DNA of 24,912 bases from an uncultured Eubacterium sp. (GCA_910586045.1 CAJUIH010000041.1:1-24912), one strand, 5' to 3'. Counted from the stretch's first letter, positions 15,008 to 24,208 are shown. Translations and numbers: made by a program. The notes: a model not told the origin generated them from the sequence alone.

Positions 15008-15409
15008 TCACTCTTTTAAATTCAGCGCTTCCAACAACCTCTCAAGCTGTTTCTTTTCTTCCGGACCCAGTTTCGACTTGCCGCAAAATGCCGCGGTCAG
15101 TTCTTCTAGGGTTGTGATTCCAAACTCCTGCTTTAACTGTTCCCTAAAAAATGCCCTCATATATTCCTCTTTCGTAATTTTCGGCGTATAAATATGATGC
15201 TTTCCACTGCGAACGGCCGTTACAAGCCCTTTTCCGGAAATTCTGTGAAGAATCGTAGATTTCGTACCCAATGCCTGGCCAAATTGCGCGTAAATATCTT
15301 CACTTTTGATTCCTTCCGGATGTTCCCATATCACATCCATAAACTGCATTTCCATATTCGATAGTTTTCTGATTCCTAATGGCTCCAATACTTTCTGCGG
15401 TGTTTTCAT
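15008..15409 (-). CDS. BlaI/MecI/CopY-family transcriptional repressor
   Basis: A protein of 133 residues. The winged helix occupies about 15-85: LSNMEMQFMDVIWEHPEGIKS leads to the recognition helix around GTKSTILHRISGKGLV, and the wing RSGKHHIYTPKITKEEY follows, all in the BlaI/MecI pattern. The C-terminal helices form the dimer part that is cleaved in BlaI. The partner membrane protease BlaR1/MecR1 is absent, and no beta-lactamase or copper gene is adjacent, so its inducer is unknown. ATG 15409 has a rather distant AAAGGA (12 bases). It most likely represses itself through the palindrome on its promoter. Confidence 0.9.
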   Translation of the reverse strand: MKTPQKVLEPLGIRKLSNMEMQFMDVIWEHPEGIKSEDIYAQFGQALGTKSTILHRISGKGLVTAVRSGKHHIYTPKITKEEYMRAFFREQLKQEFGITTLEELTAAFCGKSKLGPEEKKQLERLLEALNLKE

Positions 15410-15432
15410 ATCCGATCCATTTCCTTTCTGAC

Positions 15433-15478
15433 GTAATCTCTATAGAATCAGATTACCACTTTTTTAAACTGATGTCAA
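15433..15478 (-). promoter_or_regulatory. Promoter and autoregulatory operator of the BlaI-type gene
   Basis: TTGACA (15473-15478) and TAATCT (15450-15455) on the minus strand are 17 bases apart. A perfect inverted repeat, GTAATCT-N10-AGATTAC (15433-15456), covers the -10 and the start site. It is the obvious site for the repressor, though it differs from the TACA-TGTA type sites of BlaI. Confidence 0.78.
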
Positions 15479-15532
15479 TAATACAATTACGTTTTTAACT
15501 ATAATGTGTACCATATAGCGTAACCATTAAAT

Positions 15533-15632
15533 CAGGTGTACCATTTTGGCTGGCAAGACGCCGGATGAGGGACGCCGGCAAGACGGGCAAACCGTCTCTT
15601 CCAGCGTCCTGCGGGCAAAAGTGTAACACCTG
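15533..15632. repeat. Palindromic repeat family A, complete short form
   Basis: A 100-base element bounded by CAGGTGT and ACACCTG. The outer 32 bases pair at 24 positions. Inside, GACGG-GCAAA-CCGTC forms a small hairpin, and GCCGGATGAGGGACGC is shared with the copy at 24820. It begins right after the end of the PPT-FrhB gene and may end its transcript. Confidence 0.75.
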
Positions 15633-15640
15633 CTTTTTTT

Positions 15641-17914
15641 CTACCAGCTCAGCAAGAGGCGGATCAAACACATTTCATAATAAATAATCCGCAGCGGAAT
15701 CCGTTTCAGCCGTTTTGGATGTTCTACGGAAAACCGCCTGTTTTTTTGCGCGAGGAACCCGGCAAGCCTGTGGTTCCATCGCCGGCTGCGGTATTTAAAC
15801 GTCAGCGCGCGCATCTGGCTGCGCAGCATCTGTTCTTCGGACATCGGGTACATCTTTATTATGCTGCGCGCCATAGCCTGTGCAAGCAGCGCATGCGCTT
15901 TTTTTGTACGGACAATGCATCCGGTGTATTTGACGGGTTCTTTTTTCACTTCCGGAAGCCAGACATCCCCAAAGCTAAGATCCGAAGCAGCCGCAAACTG
16001 GTCCTGGCAATGCAGGCACTTTTGTTCTATAAAAAAATACGCGTTCTTATAGGCGCAAATCGATTTCGTATAAGAAAAATCGGCCTGGCGCCCGTTATCA
16101 TACAAGACACTGGACGTTCCGCGCCAATGGCCCCTGCGGTAATACAGGCGATTTGCCCCGGCACGCGGAATATGGCAGTGATCCAGCGCATATTCGGTTG
16201 CTTTCGGATCATGCGCGCCGCTGCAAAACAAACCGATTTTCATTACGATTTTCTTTCGCAGGTTCTCTTCCCTTTCCAGAATATGGCAAAACGCACGCAT
16301 CATACACGGCGTCAGTACTACAGCCACCTTGCCGTCAAACTGCCTAAGCTGATCCAAATGTGAAAGCATTGGAATTTTCATATACACGCTCGAGGACGCT
16401 TCCTTGATTTGCTGCGCAGTCGTAGCTACCATGGCCTGATACGTCAGCGCCCCGGATGATGTAAACGCGGTTTTTACCACCCAGGCCCCGTCGATTTCCT
16501 TTTGTTTCAGCAAATAAACCAGTAATGCCGTAACCATGCCGCCGGAAGCGGCGTTGGCCCGTATGCCGCTGTCTAAAGCATAACCCATTTTGCAATAGAG
16601 ATGCGGCCCGAGATAGGCATCCGGATCATTCAGGTCGATGACATGATTCATAAAATGAGGTTTTTTCCGGTTTAAAATCCGCACAATCTGTTCCACGTTA
16701 CGCGCGGAGCTTTTTTTCACAGCCGGCAGGCGGCGTGCAATCTTTGCCCGGATCTGCTCCTGGTCACGCTCTAAAGACGCAAAACATTCTGAAAGCTTTT
16801 GCATATTTGCCTGTGAAAAGTCCACCGTATAATCCTCCAAGCCAAACTGCTCCATCACTTCCTGATACTTATGCCCCCATCCAATCAGCATGACCGGAAC
16901 CTGCCTGCCCAGTGCAAATACCATAGCGTGAAACCGGGAAGAAATAAAAAGCCTGCATCTTGCAATACAGGCCGAAATTTCTTCCGCGTCCATTTCCCTG
17001 CGGTCCCATAACAGGCGGTCCGCTAAATGGGCAGGCGCCAGGCGACGGTATTTCTTACAAATCGCGTCGCCAATCGGCAGATCGTTATTGTGCTGCTTTT
17101 TGGACCCTGTACGCGCCGCGTTTGCAAACATCCACACATAATAGCCCCGTTCAGCCAGACGCAGCAGGAAACGGGCCATGATTCCACCGTAATCCATGCC
17201 GGCTTTACGGCATCGTTTCGCTACAACGGAACTAACCGCGCATCCGACCGTTTGACCAGGCCAGGCAGCACATGTTTCCCGTGCACGCTGCTCCGCCTTT
17301 TCATCTGGGCGCATCGTAAATGCACCGTCTGCGTAAAGTCTGGCGCGTTCTTTTAGTCCGATGGACAATAAATGCCGGTAACTGCCGCGCCCGCGTGCGA
17401 TGACTAGCTCCGCTTTCGGCAGAATGGCTTTTGCCAGCGTACGGTTGAAACGGTTCTCAAACGGTCCAAGCGCCTGGGCATATTTGACGAGCGGGGCGCC
17501 TGTCAGAAGCGGAATTGCCGCGCATACAAAAGAATACGTATTCATTACAAAGCTGCGGCTGTCCGAAAAAGCGATTCCGGACTCATCTACCACAAGGTCC
17601 GAAGCGGCATATGCCCTTACCATACGGTTTTTTAAAAACAGCGCGCGAAACGGCGGACACCAGGAAAAGAGCCGGTAACCTACCGCGCATGGAAGCGTAA
17701 GAAACAGCAGACGCTGGGGCTGCGCCGGAATAATTGTGACAAAATCATGCGGGCACTGCATACGGTCCTGCGCCGGATATACGCTCATTAAATAAATATG
17801 CAGGCGGCTGCCGTATACTTCCCGAAGCTGGCAGATGGAGCTTTGCAGCATAGCCGCCGATCCTTTGTTTCCGCTGTAGCTTGCCGCGGTAATCGCAATG
17901 GTTATCTTTTTCAT
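15641..17914 (-). CDS. Fusion: polysaccharide pyruvyl transferase + FrhB-like domain
   Basis: A protein of 757 residues with two parts. Residues 1-410 are a polysaccharide pyruvyl transferase (WcaK/CsaB family): start ITAASYSGNKGSAAML, DLVVDESG, YAQALGPF, then the C-terminal SSRFHAMVFALGRQVPVMLIGW. Such enzymes put pyruvate ketals on surface sugars. From about 422 (MNHVIDLNDP) comes an FrhB domain: ASGGMVTALLVYLL, LTPCMMRAF, KIGLFCSG, and the cluster-binding KCLHCQDQFAAASDLSFGDVW. FrhB proteins are flavin/Fe-S oxidoreductases; in bacteria without F420 their role in glycan clusters is unknown. The separate genes often neighbour each other, so the fusion is meaningful. The internal ATG (codon 422) has no ribosome binding site, supporting one polypeptide. 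It follows the flippase gene by 12 bases with a weak GGGGG site. Confidence 0.88.
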   Translation of the reverse strand: MKKITIAITAASYSGNKGSAAMLQSSICQLREVYGSRLHIYLMSVYPAQDRMQCPHDFVTIIPAQPQRLLFLTLPCAVGYRLFSWCPPFRALFLKNRMVRAYAASDLVVDESGIAFSDSRSFVMNTYSFVCAAIPLLTGAPLVKYAQALGPFENRFNRTLAKAILPKAELVIARGRGSYRHLLSIGLKERARLYADGAFTMRPDEKAEQRARETCAAWPGQTVGCAVSSVVAKRCRKAGMDYGGIMARFLLRLAERGYYVWMFANAARTGSKKQHNNDLPIGDAICKKYRRLAPAHLADRLLWDRREMDAEEISACIARCRLFISSRFHAMVFALGRQVPVMLIGWGHKYQEVMEQFGLEDYTVDFSQANMQKLSECFASLERDQEQIRAKIARRLPAVKKSSARNVEQIVRILNRKKPHFMNHVIDLNDPDAYLGPHLYCKMGYALDSGIRANAASGGMVTALLVYLLKQKEIDGAWVVKTAFTSSGALTYQAMVATTAQQIKEASSSVYMKIPMLSHLDQLRQFDGKVAVVLTPCMMRAFCHILEREENLRKKIVMKIGLFCSGAHDPKATEYALDHCHIPRAGANRLYYRRGHWRGTSSVLYDNGRQADFSYTKSICAYKNAYFFIEQKCLHCQDQFAAASDLSFGDVWLPEVKKEPVKYTGCIVRTKKAHALLAQAMARSIIKMYPMSEEQMLRSQMRALTFKYRSRRWNHRLAGFLAQKNRRFSVEHPKRLKRIPLRIIYYEMCLIRLLLSW

Positions 17915-17926
17915 AGGAACCCCCGT

Positions 17927-18928
17927 CTATCTCCAATCGTTTGATTTTGCATGTGCTAACACATCGAACACAAGCCGCAGCAAATACGCGGCAAAATCCC
18001 CTGCAACGGTAACCAGCCGGTGCAGAATACTCACCGCCACTACCGCGTCCCGGCCCACAGACGGGGAAAGCAGCACGGTCAGTACCATTTCACGCACCCC
18101 AATCCCGCCCGGGGCGCCCGGAACCAGAAACCCGAGTACCCAGGCAATGCTGTAAGCCGCCGTCATAAATAATACCTGTCCCAAACCGCATTTTGGCATC
18201 CCGGCCCAAACCCAGTACAAAAACACAAGCACCAGACCCAGGATTCCAAGTACCGCCGCATACAGCATCACACTCCCAAGCAGCGTTTGAACCAGCCGTT
18301 TCCCCTTTTTGCCGCGCAGGCAAAACAGCAGGCACAAAGCAACGGCCGCAGCGCAAACGAGCACTGCGGCTGCGGGCCATGCCAAAGGCGCGTCCGCCGC
18401 TTCGTAAGCCCCCTTGCCCAAAACACCCGCATTCCAGGATGCAGACGGGCTTTCAGAAAAAAACAGCCGCCCTGACAGCAATGCCGCCACAGCGCTTTTC
18501 ATCTGCGCAAATGCCAGGCAGATCCCGATCAGGCTTGCCGCGGACGCAAGGCTTGCCGCTTCTAACAAGCTTGCCGCCGCAATCTGTTTTTGCGTCAGCC
18601 CCAGGCTGCCTGCAAATAAATTGCGCTCGACATAATGCATCACGTTGCCGGGCAGGTATTTTCCGATATTCGCCTTTGCATAGACACACAGCGTCTGTAT
18701 ACGGCGGCACCGTCTGCCGGAAAAAAAATCCAGCCACAGACACCATGCGCACGCGGATAAATATACGGTAGCTGTTTTGCAGACGACGCCCGCCGCGCAC
18801 GCGGGAACAAGCAGTTTGGCATGCCCGCCCATAGCCGTCTTAACATCCATCCGCAAAAACGCGGACAGAACGAAAAGAATGGATCCTGCACAGACCGCAT
18901 TACCCACCCATTTAACCGCCTTTTTCAT
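17927..18928 (-). CDS. Lysylphosphatidylglycerol synthase TM-region/UPF0104-type membrane protein
   Basis: A polytopic protein of 333 residues with about seven or eight TM helices. It carries family marks: ANIGKYLPGNVMHYVERN near 90-110 and GFLVPGAPGGIGVREMVL near 270-290. This is the membrane part related to MprF and AglD, without the lysyl transferase domain; such proteins are proposed to flip lipids or lipid-linked sugars. The start ATG 18928 follows GGAGGG and overlaps the end of the glycosyltransferase gene by 17 bases. A longer upstream frame in the same phase is only the shadow of that gene. Its neighbours suggest that it moves the polyprenyl-linked sugar made by that transferase across the membrane. 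Confidence 0.82.
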   Translation of the reverse strand: MKKAVKWVGNAVCAGSILFVLSAFLRMDVKTAMGGHAKLLVPACAAGVVCKTATVYLSACAWCLWLDFFSGRRCRRIQTLCVYAKANIGKYLPGNVMHYVERNLFAGSLGLTQKQIAAASLLEAASLASAASLIGICLAFAQMKSAVAALLSGRLFFSESPSASWNAGVLGKGAYEAADAPLAWPAAAVLVCAAAVALCLLFCLRGKKGKRLVQTLLGSVMLYAAVLGILGLVLVFLYWVWAGMPKCGLGQVLFMTAAYSIAWVLGFLVPGAPGGIGVREMVLTVLLSPSVGRDAVVAVSILHRLVTVAGDFAAYLLRLVFDVLAHAKSNDWR

Positions 18929-19943
18929 TTCCGCACCCTCCGTCAGCTCTTTGGAACCCGCCGTTTTTCGGCTTTTGCCCCTGCTCTTCCTGCAGCGAAA
19001 CCCCGTCGTAATCCATCCTGCGCACATGATACTGCACATCTTCGAGTATTTTACGGTTTGACGCAATGACATCCGCCAGCAGCCCCGTAATCATGGTCTG
19101 AAAACCGAGCAAAAGCAAAACCGCGCTTAAAATCAACGACTGGATATGCCCGTTTCCGGTGCCGTTCACATAAAAAATCAGGAATCGTACGCCGACTGCC
19201 GTCCCGGCCAAAAATAACATACTGCCAATCGTCAGAAAAAACTGCAGCGGCTTATACAGCATAAACACATGTCCGATCGTAACGACCGATTTTCGAATAT
19301 ACCCGGCCATGCTTTTCATCAGCCTGGACGGACGCAGCTCTTTATTCGTACGAACCGCAACCGCATCCATTGCCATTTTAGTACGGCCCGCCTGCACAAT
19401 AGTTTCCAGCGTATACGTATACTCATTGGTCACATTCAGCCGCATCGCCGCCTGCCTGCTGTAGGCACGGAATCCGCTCGGCGCATCCGGGATCCCGGTC
19501 CGGCTGGCTTTGCGTACGATATAACTACCCAAATGCTGGAGCTTTTTTTTAACCGGGGAAAACTCCTCATTTTCATCAATCGGGCGTGCGCCGATTACGA
19601 TATCGGACTTCCCCTCCAGAATCGGGCGGACCAGTTTTTCTATGTCCGCCCCTTCATACTGATTGTCCGCATCCGTATTGACAATAATATCCGCCCCGTT
19701 TCTAAGGCAGGCGTCAATCCCCGCCATAAACCCTTTCGCAAGCCCGCGGTTGCGGCGGAAGCGGACGATATAATCCACACCCCACCGCAGCGCCGCTTCC
19801 ACGGTCCCATCCTCGCTTCCGTCGTCAATAATCAAATACTCAATCGTATCAATGCCTTCGATTTGTGTTGGCAGCGCATCTAACGCCGTCGCCAGCGTTT
19901 GCGCTTCATTATAGCAGGGGATCTGGATAATCAGCTTCATCAT
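18912..19943 (-). CDS. Family 2 glycosyltransferase, polyprenyl-phosphate sugar synthase type
   Basis: A protein of 343 residues. The GT-A domain shows IIQIPCYNEAQTLATALDAL at the start, DDGSEDGT near 40, RNRGLAKGFMAGIDA, and the metal-binding NTDADNQYEGADI near 93. The DPM1/GtrB-like group passes sugar from a nucleotide to undecaprenyl phosphate. From about 235 two TM helices (FFLTIGSMLFLAGTAVG and LILSAVLLLLGFQTMITGLL) anchor it. The tail is hydrophilic and Gly-rich. Its ATG is three bases after the glucokinase stop, with no separate good ribosome binding site, so translation is probably coupled; a second ATG follows immediately (19940). Confidence 0.88.
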   Translation of the reverse strand: MMKLIIQIPCYNEAQTLATALDALPTQIEGIDTIEYLIIDDGSEDGTVEAALRWGVDYIVRFRRNRGLAKGFMAGIDACLRNGADIIVNTDADNQYEGADIEKLVRPILEGKSDIVIGARPIDENEEFSPVKKKLQHLGSYIVRKASRTGIPDAPSGFRAYSRQAAMRLNVTNEYTYTLETIVQAGRTKMAMDAVAVRTNKELRPSRLMKSMAGYIRKSVVTIGHVFMLYKPLQFFLTIGSMLFLAGTAVGVRFLIFYVNGTGNGHIQSLILSAVLLLLGFQTMITGLLADVIASNRKILEDVQYHVRRMDYDGVSLQEEQGQKPKNGGFQRADGGCGNEKGG

Positions 19944-19946
19944 CGG

Positions 19947-20891
19947 TTAACAACTGCTTAACAGCAAATAGACGCATCCGTACACACCCGCGTCATTCCC
20001 AAGTTCCGCCAACGCAAACTTGATCTCCCTGCAGGAAGAAAACGTACGCTCTTTGAAATACTTCTGGATCGTATCGATTAAAATACTGCCCGCCTTGGAA
20101 ACCCCGCCGCCAATGACAAAGACTTCCGGATCAACGACACAGGCCACGTTTGCGAGCGCAGTGCCTAAGATTTTCCCCATCTTTTCTACTACTTCAAGCG
20201 CCATGGCGTCTCCTGCCTTTGCCGCGTCCAGCACATCCTTTGCCGTCAGGTTTTTTGGCCCGCGCAGCGCCGTTTCCCTGCCGTCCGCCGCAAGCGCGCG
20301 TTTTGCAAGCCTGACTATCCCTGTTGCGGAAGCATACTGCTCCAGGCAGCCGTGTTTTCCGCAGCCGCATGCTTCCGGTTCATTTTCTTCTACAAAAATA
20401 TGCCCGATTTCTCCGCCAGCGCCGTTTGACCCGCCGATTACCTGGCCGTTTACAATCATTCCGCCGCCGACTCCGGTTCCAAGCGTTACCATCACTACAT
20501 TTTTATTGCCTTTACCGCCGCCCTGCCACATTTCGCCAAGCGCCGCCACATTGGCGTCGTTTCCTACCCGGACTTTTAACCCGGTTTTTTCCCCCAGTAC
20601 CCGCGCCACATCCACACGGCCCCAGCCAAGGTTTACGCATTTCATAACTACGGCATTTTCCAGTACCGGGCCAGGCACGCCGATGCCGATCCCCGCCACA
20701 TCTTCCTTTTCAATCTTCCATTCCGTTAAGCAGCCTTCGATCGCAGCCGCCACATCATCCAAAATCGAACTTCCGTGGTCTGCGGTGTTGGTCGGGATTT
20801 CCCATTTATCCACGATTTCCCCGACCATCTCAAACAGGCTCATTTTAATCGTCGTCCCTCCAATGTCAACGCCAAAACCATATTTTTCCAT
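19947..20891 (-). CDS. glcK: ROK-family glucokinase
   Basis: Phosphorylates glucose with ATP to glucose-6-phosphate in the cytoplasm. The protein has 314 residues, normal for bacterial ROK glucokinases. Seen in order: phosphate-binding GVDIGGTTIKMSLF (7-20), GIGVPGPV, the sugar-binding GNDANVAALGE (near 115), TLGTGVGGG, GEIGHIFVEE, and the zinc motif CGCGKHGCLEQYASA (near 175). The ATG follows AAAGGAG by seven bases. As the first gene of a four-gene unit with surface-glycan genes it may feed the precursor pool, but it could equally serve general glycolysis. I favour glucokinase over other ROK sugar kinases from overall resemblance. Confidence 0.93.
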   Translation of the reverse strand: MEKYGFGVDIGGTTIKMSLFEMVGEIVDKWEIPTNTADHGSSILDDVAAAIEGCLTEWKIEKEDVAGIGIGVPGPVLENAVVMKCVNLGWGRVDVARVLGEKTGLKVRVGNDANVAALGEMWQGGGKGNKNVVMVTLGTGVGGGMIVNGQVIGGSNGAGGEIGHIFVEENEPEACGCGKHGCLEQYASATGIVRLAKRALAADGRETALRGPKNLTAKDVLDAAKAGDAMALEVVEKMGKILGTALANVACVVDPEVFVIGGGVSKAGSILIDTIQKYFKERTFSSCREIKFALAELGNDAGVYGCVYLLLSSC

Positions 20892-20966
20892 TTGTGCTCT
20901 CCTTTTCTTTTTTCTTTTTCCATAAATACCGTTACCCAGGCAAAATAGGCGGCAACGCTTTCTTTC

Positions 20967-20995
20967 AGTATAGGAGAATTTATAAAAACTGTCAA
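20967..20995 (-). promoter_or_regulatory. Promoter of the glcK-glycan operon
   Basis: Minus-strand TTGACA (20990-20995) and TATACT (20967-20972) stand 17 bases apart, about 75 bases before glcK. The ABC permease gene stops only 18 bases upstream with no terminator, so read-through from the exporter operon is likely. Confidence 0.88.
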
Positions 20996-21013
20996 TGAAA
21001 AATGGAGCTTGGC

Positions 21014-23368
21014 TTACGCCTCATCCGCCAGCAGATCCCTCGGCACAATCCGCCTGATCCTAAGCGACAGCAGGCACGCGATCCCAAACGCCGCGGACAC
21101 CAGCCCGGACCCTGCCAGGGCGATAAATCCAGCCGGTACAAGAAACGTACATTTCAAAATCCCAATCCCGCTTAAAAAGACCGCCAGCAGCGGATTGATG
21201 ACAATCCCCGAGAGTACCAGCCCGGCTGCCAGGGACAAAACCAGCGCGGGTAAAAAACTGCCCGCCGTCTGTAATATAAGCTGCCCGGTCGTAAATCCCA
21301 GCGCCTTTAAGACCCCGTAATCCCGCCTTTTACGGCCAAGCATTGCCCGTACAAGCAAATACAGCACAAACGCAATAACGATAATACTCAAAACAAATAT
21401 CGCTTCTACAATAATCGTCATAATAGAAACGTAAACCGAAGCGGATCCTTCCACCACCGCCCGGATATCGACCGATCCATTGATATTTCCCGCAAACCGC
21501 CTGCCCGCTTCTTCCTGAAAATCCGTGCTGTCCACGCCGTCCGCCAGATTCAGGTAATAGCTAAAATCCTGAAAAACACCCATACGCTTAAAACCCGCTC
21601 TGGTAAGCAGACAGTCTTTGCCCAGGTTATTCGAAATCTGCGTAAACCCTGCGATTAAGTAATCCGCTTTTTTTCCGTCGACAGTCAGTATGATTTCATC
21701 CCCAAGCGCAAGGCCCTTTTCTTTCGCATATTTCGCGGCGACCGCCACTTCGTTTTCATACTTTGGAAAACGCCCTTCGATACAGACCTTTTGATTATTG
21801 ACCTTTGCAAAATCATCCGAAATCGTCGCTGTCAGCTCGATCCCGCCCACATGGCGTACTCCTACCGAATGGTACAGGTATATTTTTTCCACCCGCGGAT
21901 CCTGGTTCATGTCCTGTAAAAAAGCTTCCTCTGTTTGCGGATCCGCCGTAATGTTAAGGCACAGATCGGCTGTTTCCCCGACGATTAAATCGACAAACGG
22001 CTGCTTATCCACGATCATATTGGCATACATCACCCCGCAGAATACCGTAACCAGCGACAGCACGAGCATGGTTACACATACCGTCACATTCTGTTTTGTC
22101 TGTGAAAACGTCGTTTTTAACGCAAGCGCTGCATGCAGCGGAATCTTTGCCGATTCCAACGGTACATGGTTGCGGCAAAAATTATGCGTCTGGATCCCGC
22201 GGCGCAGCGCCGTAATCGGTTCTATTTTCCGCACCCTGTGCGCCGCCAGCCATACCGACCCCGCCACCGCTGCGCAAATTACCGCGAGCGTACCCAAAAA
22301 CGGAAGCGGCAAAAAACGCATCCGGTAAGGAATCCCGGTCTGTGCCGTCATCATCGCGTTAACAAACGGAAACAGCCCATACGAAAGCGCTGCGCCAATT
22401 GCGGCGGCCAGAACCGAAATGCCCAAAAACTGCTGGAAAAACACCAAAAGCAACTGCCTGCCCGTATACCCCACGGCTTTGAGCGAACCCAGGTTTTTCA
22501 TATTTTCCTGGATATCATTTCGGATATTGGATACAATGACTACAAGCGCGATTAATAAGACAAAAAATGCCATGACACTAATAATCCCCGAACAAATCAT
22601 CTGGGCGATATAGCGCGAAGTAGAAACAAGCGAATAAGAATTACTAAGTGCGCGTACATCCGGATACGCTTCTGAAAGCTGGTTTTTCAGTTCCGCTTCA
22701 AAGCTTTCGCTTTCATCCTTGTGCCGGATCCGGACCGAACAGAGCGTCCCTTTCACCACATCCTTGTTTTCCTGCAGTTTTTCGTATTGATCCGGTGTAA
22801 AAAGCAAAAGGCACATACTGCAGTTATGAGATCCGGCCATTACACTGTTTGTAAAACCGCAGACCGTATAATTTCGCGTCTTGCTGCCAATGGTAAGCGC
22901 GACCGTCTTTCCGACGGCGATATCCTGCGTTTGATATAACATCGGCAGATAGACCCCGCTTGTAAAACCGCTGTCCTCTACGATTTCGGCCCTGCCGACC
23001 GCACGGGTAAGCGCCGTCTGTTTTTCCATGCAGACAAAATCCGAGTTGATCTCGCCGTCATGGTAGGCAAACGACCCAACCATATTATAAACCGAATCCA
23101 GGCAGAAATCCGTAACCCGTGCATCCTGCTTTAACCGCTCTTCCAAAAATGCACGCATTCCGCCGTCGCCGCTGTAAAGATCCAGCGTTACATGTTCCGC
23201 ATGCAGCTTATCATGGTAACGGTCAAAGTTTTGTTTATAATCCATCGCCAGCATCAGCCATAGGTTCAGCATAAAGGACGCCAGAAAAATCAAAACCGCA
23301 AGCGCCGCTGTCTGCCCCTTTGCCCTGCGCAGGTTTGCACGTACCAAAAGAAATCCCTTGTATTCCAT
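21014..23368 (-). CDS. ABC exporter permease, FtsX/MacB type
   Basis: A protein of 784 residues. One TM helix near the N-terminus (about 20-42), an outer domain (to about 250), and three TM helices with the first FtsX core (MKNLGSLKAVGYTGRQLL at the coupling region, about 255-385). Then comes a second TM entry (about 430-455), a second outer domain, and the last FtsX core (RRDYGVLKALGFTTGQLI) with three helices. This is the tandem FtsX layout of LolE/MacB-like and peptide exporters. The ATG at 23368 lies five bases after the ATPase stop, with GGGGTGG near it; upstream in-frame ATGs are inside the ATPase gene. The substrate is unknown. Confidence 0.93.
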   Translation of the reverse strand: MEYKGFLLVRANLRRAKGQTAALAVLIFLASFMLNLWLMLAMDYKQNFDRYHDKLHAEHVTLDLYSGDGGMRAFLEERLKQDARVTDFCLDSVYNMVGSFAYHDGEINSDFVCMEKQTALTRAVGRAEIVEDSGFTSGVYLPMLYQTQDIAVGKTVALTIGSKTRNYTVCGFTNSVMAGSHNCSMCLLLFTPDQYEKLQENKDVVKGTLCSVRIRHKDESESFEAELKNQLSEAYPDVRALSNSYSLVSTSRYIAQMICSGIISVMAFFVLLIALVVIVSNIRNDIQENMKNLGSLKAVGYTGRQLLLVFFQQFLGISVLAAAIGAALSYGLFPFVNAMMTAQTGIPYRMRFLPLPFLGTLAVICAAVAGSVWLAAHRVRKIEPITALRRGIQTHNFCRNHVPLESAKIPLHAALALKTTFSQTKQNVTVCVTMLVLSLVTVFCGVMYANMIVDKQPFVDLIVGETADLCLNITADPQTEEAFLQDMNQDPRVEKIYLYHSVGVRHVGGIELTATISDDFAKVNNQKVCIEGRFPKYENEVAVAAKYAKEKGLALGDEIILTVDGKKADYLIAGFTQISNNLGKDCLLTRAGFKRMGVFQDFSYYLNLADGVDSTDFQEEAGRRFAGNINGSVDIRAVVEGSASVYVSIMTIIVEAIFVLSIIVIAFVLYLLVRAMLGRKRRDYGVLKALGFTTGQLILQTAGSFLPALVLSLAAGLVLSGIVINPLLAVFLSGIGILKCTFLVPAGFIALAGSGLVSAAFGIACLLSLRIRRIVPRDLLADEA

Positions 23369-23370
23369 CC

Positions 23371-24129
23371 TTACCACCCCATTTCTTCCAGAAACGCGGA
23401 CAATTTTGCATGCCGCCCGCTGTCGCCGCTGCGATAAGTGCCAAGATGGCATTCCCCTAACACCACGCCGTCTTTTAAATACAAAATCCGGTTCCCGCGC
23501 CTGGCCGAGCGCATATCATGCGTCACCATAACTACGCTCTGCCCCCGCTCGTTAAATTTGGTCAGCGTATCCAGCACATCCAGCCCCGTCTTGGAATTTA
23601 ACGCCCCGGTCGGTTCATCGGCAAAAAGGATTTCCGGTTCGTTGATCAGCCCGCGTACAATACCGACGCGCTGCGCCTCCCCGCCTGAAATCTGCGTGGG
23701 AAATTTCTTTTGTGTCTCGGGCGATACATCCACTGCCTGAAATAATTCCCCGGCACGCGCTGCCAGCGCTTTTTTGTCCTTGTTTACAAGCAGCCCCGCG
23801 CAAAGCACATTGTCCATGACGCTCATAGAATCGATCAGATAAATCTGCTGGAATACAAATCCGCAGTGCCTGCGCCGAAATACCGCCAGCGCGTCCTGGC
23901 TGTATCCGGAAATGACTTCCGTACCGAATGTAATGGTGCCAAGCGTCGGCGTATCCATACCGGAAAGCGCATACAGCAGCGTGGACTTTCCGGCCCCGCT
24001 TGCCCCCATAATTACGGTAAAATCCCCCTGGTAAAGTTCCAGATCTACATTTTTTAGCACATGCTGCAAAGTACCGCCGCTGGAAAAAGATTTGCTCAGG
24101 TTTTGCGTTTTTAACAGAATCGGTTTCAT
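23371..24129 (-). CDS. ABC exporter ATP-binding protein
   Basis: A protein of 252 residues of the MacB/LolD class that pairs with FtsX-type permeases. Walker A GASGAGKST (near 41-49), Q-loop FVFQQIYLID, signature ISGGEAQRVGIVRGL, Walker B ILFADEPTGALNS, and switch histidine MVTHD are all intact. A C-terminal extension of about 25 residues follows the core. The ATG follows AAGGAGGA. It is first in the operon; the permease begins two bases after its stop. No two-component system is adjacent, though such exporters are often controlled by one. Confidence 0.95.
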   Translation of the reverse strand: MKPILLKTQNLSKSFSSGGTLQHVLKNVDLELYQGDFTVIMGASGAGKSTLLYALSGMDTPTLGTITFGTEVISGYSQDALAVFRRRHCGFVFQQIYLIDSMSVMDNVLCAGLLVNKDKKALAARAGELFQAVDVSPETQKKFPTQISGGEAQRVGIVRGLINEPEILFADEPTGALNSKTGLDVLDTLTKFNERGQSVVMVTHDMRSARRGNRILYLKDGVVLGECHLGTYRSGDSGRHAKLSAFLEEMGW

Positions 24130-24208
24130 CCCTAAATCCTCCTTTTTTCTGACTTTGTTTCGTACAGTTCTTAACTTCCTGACTTTCTTCCAGTTTACGG
24201 TTTCAATC

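Noticed and set aside
16344..16651. Internal start splitting the PPT-FrhB fusion into two proteins
   Set aside because: The ATG at codon 422 has no ribosome binding site, and the frame is open without interruption across the junction.
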